From contig JABXKC010000001.1 of the NCBI GenBank assembly GCA_013375495.1, positions 124,001 to 188,000 on the forward strand: DNA of 64,000 nucleotides. The letters are read 5' to 3'. The stretch comes from Promethearchaeota archaeon. GTDB lineage: Archaea; Asgardarchaeota; Lokiarchaeia; Sigynarchaeales; SOKP01. A program made the position numbers and the translations under genes. This document shows positions 10,920 through 20,607 of the stretch, one piece after another (position 1 is the first letter of the stretch; every line of letters begins with the position of its first letter). The notes below the pieces were generated by a model. That model saw only the letters and a program-made list of their open reading frames with translations, was not told the DNA's origin and made no database searches.

Positions 10920-11046
10920 AAATTTAGTACCAAAATTTTGAGGTTAATTAAAGATGTAGTTAAATACAATTTATAGAGGATAGGTCTACAGATTTTTTAA
11001 TCTAGCATAATTTATGATTTTTACTAAAAACAAAAGAAAATTAAAA

Positions 11047-14000
11047 TTAGGGGGTAACAGTTTCTTCGTGAATATCCTCTGCTCCTTCCTGAGTCCGGAC
11101 GATTATTACTAATATGTCGTTATCTAAAATGTCAATATCACCCATTATACTTTCGAGATCACCCGTGCTTATTGTAAATTGAATTGAACTACCCGCTCCT
11201 ATCTCGTAAGTACTTACAGTAAAATTAGCCAAAGGGATATATGTACCATTGATATTTATTGAATCTACCGTAACATTAAAAATACCATTATTTTCTATCG
11301 TAATTAATACATTTAGTGAAGCTGAATGTGAAGCACTCGTTCCACTATCGTCAATATTTATGTTATAGAGTTGTGAATCTACAATTGTGGTGAAATCCAT
11401 ATCGAATTCAGCAGTAGTATTAGTTGTTATTCTAGCATTAAGGATATTAGAGGAGTTTAACTGTATTCCAGTGATGTTGAAAGAGACTAAAGCGCATTCT
11501 TGTATATCTAACGAGATATCTCCGTAGTCAAAATTCACATCACTTGCGAAATTTAACTCTGTTGTAGTATTTAGATATAACTTATCCAGAGTAATAGATT
11601 CATCACCAGTGTTTTTAATTAGGATTTTACCAGTCTCATTAGCTGCGATATACGATGCTTTTTGACCTTCGACATTTTCAATAATTTGGACGTCAGGCCT
11701 ATTAACAATTGTATGAACAAATCCGATATCAGAAGCTCTAGTTTCGCCATCATAGTTAGTGGTGACTATAATTCCTATCTCATCGTTTACTTCGATGCCT
11801 GTTAAATAATCTGAGGCTGTTATAGTAATACTTCGTTCTTCTCCAGGTTGTGTATTATTGAAGGGCAAGAAATCCAATATGGGAGTCCAACTTGAAGAAG
11901 TAGTTAGATATATAGAGTCTAGACCTAGTATAATATCTCCAGTGTTTTTAACGTGAATATTTACTATAGTAGTGCCATTATCGTAGGTATAGGCGTGAGT
12001 ATTTTCCAAATTGATTGGGATATGCTTCCTAAAATCAGTCTGAGTCGCAATTAATGCTTCTGGAGACGGAATTCTACTATCCTCAAGTATTGAAATTTTA
12101 AAATTATCGTAATTAGAAGTAAATAAAAGCTCGTCTTTAATATTGTTAGGGGTAATAACGCCGATTTTGTGCTCGGTTCTTATCGGGTAAAATGAATTAT
12201 TTGTATTTATTACTTTAACATAAGCCATTTGACCCGCTTCTAATATAGAGGATCCAGAAAGATAGGTAAAATCATCAAGAGTATTATTTTCGCTGTCAAC
12301 ATAAAAGTCTCTTAGAATTACAGTTGTAAGGCCAGTATTTTCAATTTCGAGATAAATTTCACTGAGGTCCTCATTTATTTGAACTACTTGACTATTTGGG
12401 TTATTAATTTTTATATCCCCTTCAATCCCTTCTTTCACAAAGAAATTGCTCGTATAGTTTGTAAATGTAAAGAGTAAAGAATCTGCTGCTATTGATTGGG
12501 CTTCTACTTCAATATTTACAACATCGCTAGTCTGGAAAGATTTTCCACTAGATTGAAAGTCTACCCAAACCAAATCATCATCTTCAGCGGCTATTTGGTT
12601 CGTATTTATACCCTTACCTAAACTAAAATCATAACTCTCACCATTTATTTTGACATCTTGAATAGTTAAGTTTTTTGTTCCAGTGTTTTTTAATTTGAGG
12701 GTAGCATAACCAGAATTGAATACTTCAGGATTGAGTATTTGAAAACTCGATTCTAAAGCGGTATAATCAAGTTTAAACAACTTAACCATCCCATTTGTAG
12801 AGAAATATTCAGGCCTAAATACATTAGATTTATAATCTCCATCCGTGGGTATATGGGTTACGAATAAATTCCCATCATCATCATATCTATCATAATTGAT
12901 CGCTTTCTGATAATATTCAGTGAAGGATCTGATGTCATCAGGGTCTGGTGGTGGACTGGTTGGATTCCCGTAAAACATTAGCTTAACTAACTGGCTTTGG
13001 AACCATTTTGGAGTGGGTCTTTGCGAAGTATCGTTAAAATATTCGCTTTCAACGAATACCGAGTTAGAGCCCCAATTATCTTCTTCCATACCCCAATCCT
13101 TATATTTTTGGTAATTATCGTTACAAATCCTAACCATCCAAGGCCATTTACCCTCATCACCGCCTAAATTTGGATAAAGCATCCCAAAATAGACTAAAAC
13201 ATAATCTGCTTTTAGTCGTTTAAAAACTTTGGCGCTGTATATCTCATCTGTTTGCATCATTGCCATTCCAGTCATTCCTATTCGAGTTTGATTAATTGTT
13301 CCATTATCGTTAACAGTTGTCATATTTCCTATCGGAGTTAACCAATAGCCATAGTCCCACCACGAAACAACAACAGTGGTTCCGGGAAGGTTGGTTTTCA
13401 TCCAAGTTAAAGATTCCTCCCAATCGTGTATTTGCCCTCCGGGTGCAATTTGACTTTGCGATAATTGAGTGATCGCAATGTTAGACGCATGCATTACTTG
13501 TGCAATACACATTATTCCAACAATGATGTAAACCGCACCAATTTCAGATTTCCCTACCGTCCTTTTTACTTGGCGTTTTCGTTTTCTACTTATTCCTGTT
13601 CTTTGTTCTCCATAAAAACTACCAAATATTTTTAACACATTAACCAACCCGTATGCGCCTACTAAACAAGCAGCGGGGGCAAATAAGAGGATGATTCGAA
13701 TCATACTCCCTGTGAAATAGAAGATTAAAATCAGAAAAGCTAGAAGTAATATATCTGCGACGCTACCTCTTTTGAATAAGAAGAACAATCCTAAAGGTAA
13801 AAGCATTAAAGGGATTAAAGTATTGTAGTAAAATACGCTCCAGGCACTTGGCATATGTTCAGCTACTGATGCAGTTAGACTCAAATTCTCTCGTATTAAG
13901 GGACTTAAAATACTTAATAATCTACTCCCAAATCCAAATGGAATTAAATCTGGGGCGACCCATATAATGACTGCTCCAACAAAAATGACTGGAATTAATC

Positions 14001-14937
14001 CCCATTTTACAATGTTTATTAAACCATTATAAAATCGGGAAAATTCATCTTTTTTGGTGTAAAGTAAATGAAAAATTAATAAAAAAATGGTAAAATAAAA
14101 AATACCACCTAATTCTAAACTAGTGAAAAATCCATCGATCTGGAAAGTTACGCCGAGGGCAGATACAAGTATTCCTACCCCTTCTATGCCGGCATAGGCA
14201 ATTAATATATTAGAGTCGTATTTTTTTAGAAGGATCATTATAACAACGACAATGGGGAGAATCAAATATACAAAACTATATCCTCCCCAACTTAAAGCTA
14301 AATAACCTAAGAATATTCCACCTAAGAAAGAATGAACAATTTTGCCCGTTCGTATTGTTTTAATAAAGAAATAAAATACCATTAATGTTGAAAATACCCC
14401 AATGGTCTCATTGTCGAAAAAACCAGCTGTAGTTCTTTGCATAAACCCCGGGTTAAACGCTAAGAAAAAAGCTGCGATTAAACCACATCTTCTATCCAAA
14501 GCTTCTTTTCCTACAAGATATATGGCGAAAACTGATGCTCCACCCATAAAAGCGGGAAAGTAGAAGCAAACATCATAAAGAGAGATAGGTATTCCTACTG
14601 AGTTGAAAAATTGAAAAATAGTCACCACTGTAAATGTCAATCCAGGTCTGAGGTCTCCACGGGGGAATCCTTCTGGAAACCAGCTTTTGATGTCGTGCCA
14701 ATTGAAATATTCGAAAAGTGAGTGAGTTGATAAGTATTCTGCGTTGTAATATTGAATCCAAGGGTCAAATGCTTTAATTAAGTAATTACCAGAAGCAACC
14801 GGTGAGAGTCTAATAATTATGGCTAATAAGACGACGAAAAACAATGCTAAGAAAAACAAGACATTGAATTGCTTTATGGTTACAGTCGCTCTTGCACGAT
14901 CTCTTAAATTTTTTATTGACGAATAAATTTTGGACAT
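11047..14937 (-). CDS. aglB: Oligosaccharyltransferase AglB/STT3 with long C-terminal beta-rich extension
   Basis: Transfers lipid-linked glycan to Asn in Asn-X-Ser/Thr sequons of exported proteins. About a dozen membrane segments fill residues 25-480. Catalytic acidic sites are visible in AFDPWIQYYN (about 56) and GFFDNETIG (about 175), SVAE lies in the external loop, and the peptide-binding WWDYG motif is at residues 526-530. Archaeal AglB usually has 800-1000 residues; this one has 1296. The extra C-terminal half (about 720-1296) is a series of Asn/Thr-rich beta segments resembling CARDB/Ig-like repeats, rich in sequons itself. It is a lone gene divergent from truA. Confidence 0.93.
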   Translation of the reverse strand: MSKIYSSIKNLRDRARATVTIKQFNVLFFLALFFVVLLAIIIRLSPVASGNYLIKAFDPWIQYYNAEYLSTHSLFEYFNWHDIKSWFPEGFPRGDLRPGLTFTVVTIFQFFNSVGIPISLYDVCFYFPAFMGGASVFAIYLVGKEALDRRCGLIAAFFLAFNPGFMQRTTAGFFDNETIGVFSTLMVFYFFIKTIRTGKIVHSFLGGIFLGYLALSWGGYSFVYLILPIVVVIMILLKKYDSNILIAYAGIEGVGILVSALGVTFQIDGFFTSLELGGIFYFTIFLLIFHLLYTKKDEFSRFYNGLINIVKWGLIPVIFVGAVIIWVAPDLIPFGFGSRLLSILSPLIRENLSLTASVAEHMPSAWSVFYYNTLIPLMLLPLGLFFLFKRGSVADILLLAFLILIFYFTGSMIRIILLFAPAACLVGAYGLVNVLKIFGSFYGEQRTGISRKRKRQVKRTVGKSEIGAVYIIVGIMCIAQVMHASNIAITQLSQSQIAPGGQIHDWEESLTWMKTNLPGTTVVVSWWDYGYWLTPIGNMTTVNDNGTINQTRIGMTGMAMMQTDEIYSAKVFKRLKADYVLVYFGMLYPNLGGDEGKWPWMVRICNDNYQKYKDWGMEEDNWGSNSVFVESEYFNDTSQRPTPKWFQSQLVKLMFYGNPTSPPPDPDDIRSFTEYYQKAINYDRYDDDGNLFVTHIPTDGDYKSNVFRPEYFSTNGMVKLFKLDYTALESSFQILNPEVFNSGYATLKLKNTGTKNLTIQDVKINGESYDFSLGKGINTNQIAAEDDDLVWVDFQSSGKSFQTSDVVNIEVEAQSIAADSLLFTFTNYTSNFFVKEGIEGDIKINNPNSQVVQINEDLSEIYLEIENTGLTTVILRDFYVDSENNTLDDFTYLSGSSILEAGQMAYVKVINTNNSFYPIRTEHKIGVITPNNIKDELLFTSNYDNFKISILEDSRIPSPEALIATQTDFRKHIPINLENTHAYTYDNGTTIVNIHVKNTGDIILGLDSIYLTTSSSWTPILDFLPFNNTQPGEERSITITASDYLTGIEVNDEIGIIVTTNYDGETRASDIGFVHTIVNRPDVQIIENVEGQKASYIAANETGKILIKNTGDESITLDKLYLNTTTELNFASDVNFDYGDISLDIQECALVSFNITGIQLNSSNILNARITTNTTAEFDMDFTTIVDSQLYNINIDDSGTSASHSASLNVLITIENNGIFNVTVDSININGTYIPLANFTVSTYEIGAGSSIQFTISTGDLESIMGDIDILDNDILVIIVRTQEGAEDIHEETVTP

Positions 14938-15130
14938 ATTTTCTCTATTAATACTTTTAATGAACTTGAAAATTACTTATGAAATTTAAAATTATAAATG
15001 TTAAGTTCCATTAAAAGATTATTTTTTACCTAATTAATTGGTTTCAATATTATAACACAATTTTAATTCAATCGATAATTCCGTTTTCATACGAATAGTT
15101 ATTAAAAATATAAAAATAAGTTTATTAAGA

Positions 15131-15958
15131 ATGGAAAATTCAAGATTTCTCTTTAAATTCTATTACATCGGATCCAAAAGGTATCATGGCTCCCAAAGAC
15201 AACCGAATTACACAACTATCGAAGATATTTTGATAACAGCCCTACAAGAAAAAGGTTACGTAAACGAAATTAAACAATCGGGTTTTGAGGTAGCTAGCAG
15301 AACAGATAAATTAGTATCAGCTCGAGGATCTGTATTTTCTTTTATTACTAATAAACTCCCAATATTAATGGAGATAAATTCCGTTTTACCGAAAAGGATT
15401 GGAATCTGGGCTTATACTAAAGTTCCACTAGAGTATTATTCAAGATACAACGCGCAATTTAGACATTATAAATACGTTACTGGTTATTTTAAAAGTTCTT
15501 TAAACATAAAGAAAATGAAAATGGCGTGTAAAGCATTAGAAGGAAGACACAATTTCAGAAATTTTTCAAAACAAGAAAACAAGGAAGAGAAAACTGTTAG
15601 GGACCTCTTACTAGCATCATTGAATATTGATGGTGATTTCATAATATTCGATTTTAAAAGTAGAGCATTTCTAAGGCAACAAATAAGGCGAATGGTCGCG
15701 AAAATTTTAGAAGTTGGTTTAGGCGTAATCAATTACGATGATTTTTTGGACTTATTCGATCCCGCCAAATTCATTTCTTATCAACCTGCTGATCCTTTTG
15801 GATTGATTTTATGGGATATCAACTACGGAAATAGTGTACATCTCACAATAGATAAAAAATCCAAGGAAAGAATGGATAATTATTTTAGAGAGAGAGAACA
15901 ATATTATATTTTTAAAACGAAATTATTTCATCTCATTCAACATGACGATATTGGCTAA
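15131..15958 (+). CDS. truA: tRNA pseudouridine synthase A
   Basis: Isomerises uridines 38-40 of the tRNA anticodon arm. Two TruA-type halves are visible. The catalytic aspartate is D59 within SRTDKLVSARGSVFSF, equivalent to the usual GRTDKGVHA; the second-half motifs RHYKY (about 113), GRHNFRNFSK and FLRQQIRRMVA are present. It has 275 residues, the normal length. Its 3' end overlaps the convergent rfcS gene by 36 bases. Confidence 0.93.
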   Translation: MENSRFLFKFYYIGSKRYHGSQRQPNYTTIEDILITALQEKGYVNEIKQSGFEVASRTDKLVSARGSVFSFITNKLPILMEINSVLPKRIGIWAYTKVPLEYYSRYNAQFRHYKYVTGYFKSSLNIKKMKMACKALEGRHNFRNFSKQENKEEKTVRDLLLASLNIDGDFIIFDFKSRAFLRQQIRRMVAKILEVGLGVINYDDFLDLFDPAKFISYQPADPFGLILWDINYGNSVHLTIDKKSKERMDNYFREREQYYIFKTKLFHLIQHDDIG

Positions 15959-16891
15959 AAGCGCTTGTAATTGAATTTCTTCCGTTCCTCCTTGACTTAA
16001 TCGGTATTCAAACTCAGCGAGGAGTTTTGAAAGCTCAATCTTTATGTCCTCTGAAATGTTTAAGTCATAAATTTCTCGATGGATATTTTTTATTATATTG
16101 ATTCCCGACAAACCGTATTCTTTTGTGACATCTTTCAGTAATTTTAAGGAGAATTGTAATTGCCCTTCAAGAGCAGTTTGGAGTATTTCTCGAATTTTTT
16201 CAGGGGGTACTTCACCTGCTACTTGAAAAACGATATCTTGATTAATTTTTTTTGATATTGTGCCACAAGACTGTAAATAATTGATTGCTCTTCGACAATC
16301 TCCTTTAGATACTTCCACAAGAGCGCTTAAACCATCAGAACTAATATCAATTTTTTCTTGGTCTGCAATATATTTTACTCTTTCTTTAATATCGTCATTT
16401 TTTAATGCTGAAAATCTAAACACAACACATCTGGATTGGATTGGAGGTATAATTTTATTAGAATAATTACAAATTAAAATCATTCTACAGTTTCTAGTGT
16501 ATTTTTCCATTGTTCTTCTCAAAGCTTGCTGAGCAGGCGAAGTCATATTATCCGCTTCGTCTAAGATTAAAATTTTAAATATGATATCAGTTGGCGGTTT
16601 AGCTTTAGCAAAATCCTTGATGTAGGTTCTAACAACATCTATACCTCTTGCATCGCTCGCGTTTAATTCTAAAAAAGTAGTATTTACAGCCGTTTTACTG
16701 CCATACAATTCCCTTACCATTGCTAAAGCCGAAGTTGTTTTTCCAGTACCCGCTGGACCAGCAAAAATTAGATGGGGCATCGACTCGTCTTTTATAAACT
16801 GTTTTAATCTTTTGATAATTCCTTTTTGATTAACTACATCATCTAAACGGCGAGGTCTATACTTCTCTACCCAAGGCCTATTTTCTGACAT
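15923..16891 (-). CDS. rfcS: Replication factor C small subunit (clamp loader)
   Basis: AAA+ subunit that loads PCNA onto primed DNA. Starting at the ATG at 16891 gives the typical MSENRPWVEKYRP N-terminus; an upstream in-frame ATG at 16909 would add six residues. Walker A is GPAGTGKT (45-52), Walker B is LDEAD, and the arginine finger is SRC. There is no intein, although this family often carries one. No RFC large subunit is nearby. It is divergent from enolase. Confidence 0.96.
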   Translation of the reverse strand: MSENRPWVEKYRPRRLDDVVNQKGIIKRLKQFIKDESMPHLIFAGPAGTGKTTSALAMVRELYGSKTAVNTTFLELNASDARGIDVVRTYIKDFAKAKPPTDIIFKILILDEADNMTSPAQQALRRTMEKYTRNCRMILICNYSNKIIPPIQSRCVVFRFSALKNDDIKERVKYIADQEKIDISSDGLSALVEVSKGDCRRAINYLQSCGTISKKINQDIVFQVAGEVPPEKIREILQTALEGQLQFSLKLLKDVTKEYGLSGINIIKNIHREIYDLNISEDIKIELSKLLAEFEYRLSQGGTEEIQLQALLANIVMLNEMK

Positions 16892-16973
16892 TGTAACACC
16901 AGATCTCAATAAAGTCTCTTAATAATAAATAAAAAAATACTATTAAAGATTAAAGTTTCTTTATTTATTATTA

Positions 16974-16982
16974 TTATATAAC
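16974..16982 (+). promoter_or_regulatory. Putative TATA box of enolase
   Basis: TTATATAAC lies 29-37 bases before the enolase ATG at 17011, in a 119-base divergent promoter region shared with rfcS. The spacing predicts a leader of only a few bases. Confidence 0.4.
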
Positions 16983-17010
16983 TTTAAAATACACAGAAGA
17001 AAACAAGAAT

Positions 17011-18315
17011 ATGACTGAATTTAAAATAAGTAAAATTAAATCTCGTTGGATTTTAGATTCACGAGGAAATCCTACAGTTGAGAGCGATGTATATGCGGGT
17101 GATATTTACGCTAGAGCCTCAGTCCCTTCAGGAGCTTCAACAGGGATCCTAGAAGCCTTGGAGTTGAGAGATGGGGGGAATGACTTTTTAGGAAAGCACG
17201 TGACTAAAGCAGTATCTAATGTAAACGATATATTAGGAAAAAGATTACTTGGTTTTGATGTTAGAGAGCAGAGGATACTTGATGAAGAGATGATGAAAAT
17301 TGATGGAACTGATAACAAGAGTGTTCTAGGCGCTAATGCAATCTTGTCGGTGTCTTTAGCTAATTCAAAGCTAGCTGCAAAGTTATCGCAAAAACCCTTA
17401 TTTGAATATCTTAATCTTCTCGCATATAATAAAGAGAGAGATAATTACTTGCTCCCTCTGCCATGTTGTAATATAATAAACGGAGGAGAGCATGCTGGGA
17501 ACAATTTAGCTATACAAGAATTTATGGTGTTACCTATTGGTGCCGACTCGTTCTCTAGGGCAATAGAAAATGTTGCTGAAGTATATCAAACTCTAAAAAA
17601 ATTACTGAAACAAAAATATGGACCATCTGCAATTAATGTTGGGGATGAAGGGGGATTTGCTCCCAATTTGTCATTAACCTCAGAGGCAGTTGATATAATT
17701 ATTGAAGCAATCGAAGCAGCTGGCTTTTTATTGGGCAAAGATTTTGTATTGGGTATGGATGCTGCTGCTAGTGAATTTTACGAAGAAGGATTCTACAATA
17801 TCGACGGGAAAAAACTCACTAATGAAGAACTATTAGAATTTTATTTAGATTTATTGCGCGAATATCCGTTTAAATCCATTGAAGACCCGTTTGATGAGAA
17901 GGATTTTCGATCTTTTTCTAACCTCACAGCAAAGGTTGATACCTCCGTTCAGATTGTGGATGATGATCTGACCGTAACTAATATGAATATCCTTAAGAAA
18001 GCTATCGAAGAAGAAGCAGGAAATGCCCTTTTACTCAAGGTTAATCAAATAGGTTCTTTAACAGAAGCGATAAATGCTGCTAAAATGGCTTTTGATAACG
18101 GATTCAATGTTATGGTTTCACATCGTTCTGGGGAAACTGAAGATACTTTTATCTCTGATTTAGCCGTAGGGCTTTGTACAGGCCAATTAAAATCAGGCGC
18201 TACATGTAGGAGCGATAGAAATTGTAAATTCAACCAAATACTCAGAATTGAAGAGTTTTTAGGTTCCAAAGCAGTTTATCCAGATAAACTTGAATCGTGG
18301 AAAAATTTCTTTTAG
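17011..18315 (+). CDS. eno: Enolase
   Basis: Interconverts 2-phosphoglycerate and phosphoenolpyruvate in glycolysis/gluconeogenesis. It shows the N-terminal DSRGNPTVE motif, the substrate loop around SGASTG, the acid residue in GDEGGFAPN, metal ligands (GMDAAASEF, SIEDPFDE, VDDDLTVTN) and the C-terminal SHRSGETED signature. It has 434 residues, the normal length. It abuts, tail to tail, the methyltransferase gene that begins at the next base on the other strand. Confidence 0.97.
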   Translation: MTEFKISKIKSRWILDSRGNPTVESDVYAGDIYARASVPSGASTGILEALELRDGGNDFLGKHVTKAVSNVNDILGKRLLGFDVREQRILDEEMMKIDGTDNKSVLGANAILSVSLANSKLAAKLSQKPLFEYLNLLAYNKERDNYLLPLPCCNIINGGEHAGNNLAIQEFMVLPIGADSFSRAIENVAEVYQTLKKLLKQKYGPSAINVGDEGGFAPNLSLTSEAVDIIIEAIEAAGFLLGKDFVLGMDAAASEFYEEGFYNIDGKKLTNEELLEFYLDLLREYPFKSIEDPFDEKDFRSFSNLTAKVDTSVQIVDDDLTVTNMNILKKAIEEEAGNALLLKVNQIGSLTEAINAAKMAFDNGFNVMVSHRSGETEDTFISDLAVGLCTGQLKSGATCRSDRNCKFNQILRIEEFLGSKAVYPDKLESWKNFF

Positions 18316-18969
18316 TTATTTTCTATCTTCTTTTCTTTTAAACCGGTATATATTAACATCTACAGATTTAGTTTTTTGTATGTGAAATTCGTAGGTTCGA
18401 TCTAGTTTTAATTTAAAGGGAAAAACATAATCAATTTCCCATTTAAATTTCCTAATAAAAGATGTTATAAATTGATGTACTTTTTGGTTTGCTAGATGAA
18501 TCGAATAAACTATATCAGAAAAGCTAAATGCTTTCTGTAGAAAATATCGGTCTGCAGTCTTTTTCTGGACTCCAAAAGGGGGATTTTCAATAGTAGTGAT
18601 ATTTAACTCTTTCGGTAATAACTGCCTAACAATTTCAAAATGATTAATATCCGAGCAAATGGGCAAAATTATAGTTTCTAAACCTAAATCATTGATATTC
18701 GTTTTAAGAATTCTTAATGCGTTCATATCGATGTCAACACTAAGAATATAGGACGCTCGAAGATAGGCACAAGCGATTGACAATCTACCCGTACCAGCTC
18801 CAAGATCAATTACTAAATGGTTTTTAATATCATTAAACTCAACTCCCGCAAAATATACAATATCGACAGCACTTTGTGCATCTATACAATATTGTTCTAA
18901 CTCTATTTTGGGATTTAAAAATCCATCAGTTTGTTGAATAAGTGATATTAAATCTTTTTTATTTATCAC
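18316..18969 (-). CDS. METTL5-like N6-adenine RNA methyltransferase
   Basis: Class I SAM-dependent methyltransferase. The SAM-binding loop is DLGAGTGRLS (about 54-63), the acidic motif is VDIDMNALRILK, and the catalytic NPPFG (about 130) marks an N6-adenine or exocyclic-amine target. The LEQY lead-in and the YSIHLAN stretch match the archaeal/eukaryotic METTL5 family, which in eukaryotes modifies one adenine of small-subunit rRNA together with TRMT112. It starts at GTG. The rRNA target here is inferred from the family. Confidence 0.8.
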   Translation of the reverse strand: MINKKDLISLIQQTDGFLNPKIELEQYCIDAQSAVDIVYFAGVEFNDIKNHLVIDLGAGTGRLSIACAYLRASYILSVDIDMNALRILKTNINDLGLETIILPICSDINHFEIVRQLLPKELNITTIENPPFGVQKKTADRYFLQKAFSFSDIVYSIHLANQKVHQFITSFIRKFKWEIDYVFPFKLKLDRTYEFHIQKTKSVDVNIYRFKRKEDRK

Positions 18970-19082
18970 AATCGCCTAAAAAGTCTGCTCCATAATTTTT
19001 TTTATGAAAAATTATGAAAAAATTTAATTATTTTAATTAATAATAATTAAATAGAGAAATTAAAAGATTTTTGTTGAAATTT

Positions 19083-19679
19083 ATGAAAAATTCTGCGAAA
19101 AATAATGAAATAGTTCTTACAGGGCAATATTTAGGCGTTGTAGAAGAATATTTACCAGACAAACACTCTACTTATGTAAAAGAAGGTCAAATTTTTGCTA
19201 CAAAAACTGGAATAGTCAAAATCGATAAGAATCGCAGAGCTATAGAAATCTTGAGTCATCAAGAAGAAAATCGAAAAACGGTAAAAATTGGAGATATAAT
19301 TATCGGAACCATCCGTTTCTTAAGGCTTTACTCCGTTGGGATCAGTTTTGCTACAATTAATAAAAAAATTCACTTTAATAGTTCTTATTTTGGTAATATT
19401 CATGTCTCGCATATATCAAAAAGATTTATAGATAAAATTTCAGATGCATTTCAAATTACTGATATTGTCAGAGCAAAAGTTATTCGCCAAGAAGAAAATG
19501 AATATAGCTTAAGCACAGTCGAGAATAATTTAGGCGTTATTCATGCTGATTGTAGTATTTGTGGAACAACTTTGAAAAAGATTGGTCAGGATAGATTACG
19601 ATGCTCAAGATGCGGAAATGTTGAGAATCGAAAGCTCGCAAGCGATTATGGAAATGTTACTGAAAGTTTAAGATATTAA
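19083..19679 (+). CDS. csl4: Exosome complex protein Csl4
   Basis: RNA-binding cap subunit of the archaeal RNA exosome. The N-terminal part is a short beta domain, the middle (about 65-145) an S1-like fold, and the C-terminus a zinc ribbon with CSICG and CSRCG. I prefer the ATG at 19083 over the TTG at 19071. It heads a co-directional set running to 21623 that links RNA decay, RNA polymerase and an RNase III-like protein. Confidence 0.88.
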   Translation: MKNSAKNNEIVLTGQYLGVVEEYLPDKHSTYVKEGQIFATKTGIVKIDKNRRAIEILSHQEENRKTVKIGDIIIGTIRFLRLYSVGISFATINKKIHFNSSYFGNIHVSHISKRFIDKISDAFQITDIVRAKVIRQEENEYSLSTVENNLGVIHADCSICGTTLKKIGQDRLRCSRCGNVENRKLASDYGNVTESLRY

Positions 19680-19749
19680 AACGAATTTATCGTTATTTTT
19701 TTTTTTATAAAGCATATAGATACTAAAATTAATACTGGAAGGGTCTATC

Positions 19750-19971
19750 TTGGGTCGAAGTGGTGGAAAAAAAGTAATAAATTTTTATAACTCAAGTGGA
19801 GATATAAACAATATTGTTAAATTTCTTGAAGAAGTTCAAAAGAAGATAAACTATCTCAATCTAAACTGTAAAGTTGATGGAAAAGTAATTAAAATTACAT
19901 TATTTGGACCAAGAGATCTTCAATATTTAGCAAGCGAAAGATTGAGAGAGTTAGCTAATCAATATTTATAA
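19750..19971 (+). CDS. Conserved-looking small protein between csl4 and rpoL, function unknown
   Basis: 73 residues from a TTG start. The predicted order is beta-alpha-beta-beta-alpha: a helical stretch (INNIVKFLEEVQKKINYL), strands around NCKVDGKVIKITLFG and a C-terminal helix (YLASERLRELANQYL). It could be a small KH-like or ferredoxin-like fold. Its place between csl4 and rpoL suggests a role with RNA or transcription. No family was recognised. Confidence 0.6.
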   Translation: MGRSGGKKVINFYNSSGDINNIVKFLEEVQKKINYLNLNCKVDGKVIKITLFGPRDLQYLASERLRELANQYL

Positions 19972-20053
19972 AGGTTCTTATCTTGTTATTGGTTTAAAAC
20001 CAAAAAACATTTATTCAATTCTGAATTAGAGAAATTAGTTTTGGTGGAATATT

Positions 20054-20548
20054 GTGGCAAAAAAAAAAGTTGAACCAAAGGAAGAAGAAAGCGATTTTGA
20101 CGACGAAGACCTACTTGACGATGAAGAGATAGAAAGCCATTACCCCAATTTATCAAAAGATTCCAAGAATGGAAATAATGCCTTTTCCGAAGATTTTTCA
20201 GAGGAAGCTGAAGAAGCTGAGTTAGAGGAAGGTTTTGAAATCGATATGGGTCCAGAACTACCAGACTATAAATTCTTAAAATTGGATATGCAAAAGGGTG
20301 TTAACGATAACGACTATACTTTAATTGTTGAAGGACAATCACATGGATTATGCAACATTTTTGTACAACACCTCTTAGAAACGGAAGGAGTGAACTCAGC
20401 AGCGTATAAAATTACCAAAATTACTCCACCTGAGATTTTTATTCGGCTTGAAGACGGATACAAAATAAAAAAAATCCTTTTCAAAGCTATGGAAACCTTG
20501 AGAACCGAAGTTACAAAGGTTCAGAAAATATTTAAAAAACTCACCTAA
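20054..20548 (+). CDS. rpoL: RNA polymerase subunit L (Rpb11-like) with acidic N-terminal extension
   Basis: Assembly-platform subunit that pairs with RpoD. The C-terminal half from about residue 70 is canonical (YTLIVEGQSHGLCNIFVQHL, then the final amphipathic helix). About 70 residues precede it, starting with AKKKVEPKEEE and rich in Asp/Glu. It starts at GTG. Archaeal RpoL usually has about 90-100 residues, so the 164-residue form is unusual; the extension is probably disordered. Confidence 0.9.
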   Translation: MAKKKVEPKEEESDFDDEDLLDDEEIESHYPNLSKDSKNGNNAFSEDFSEEAEEAELEEGFEIDMGPELPDYKFLKLDMQKGVNDNDYTLIVEGQSHGLCNIFVQHLLETEGVNSAAYKITKITPPEIFIRLEDGYKIKKILFKAMETLRTEVTKVQKIFKKLT

Positions 20549-20607
20549 GTTAATCTTATATTGGACTTCTGAAAAGTTTATAAGAAAATACTCGTCTTCT
20601 AATCTTA

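Noticed and set aside
15923..16891. Intein in RFC small subunit, RpoA' or UvrA
   Set aside because: Lengths and motif spacing of rfcS and uvrA are normal, and the extra length of RpoA' is a C-terminal tail.
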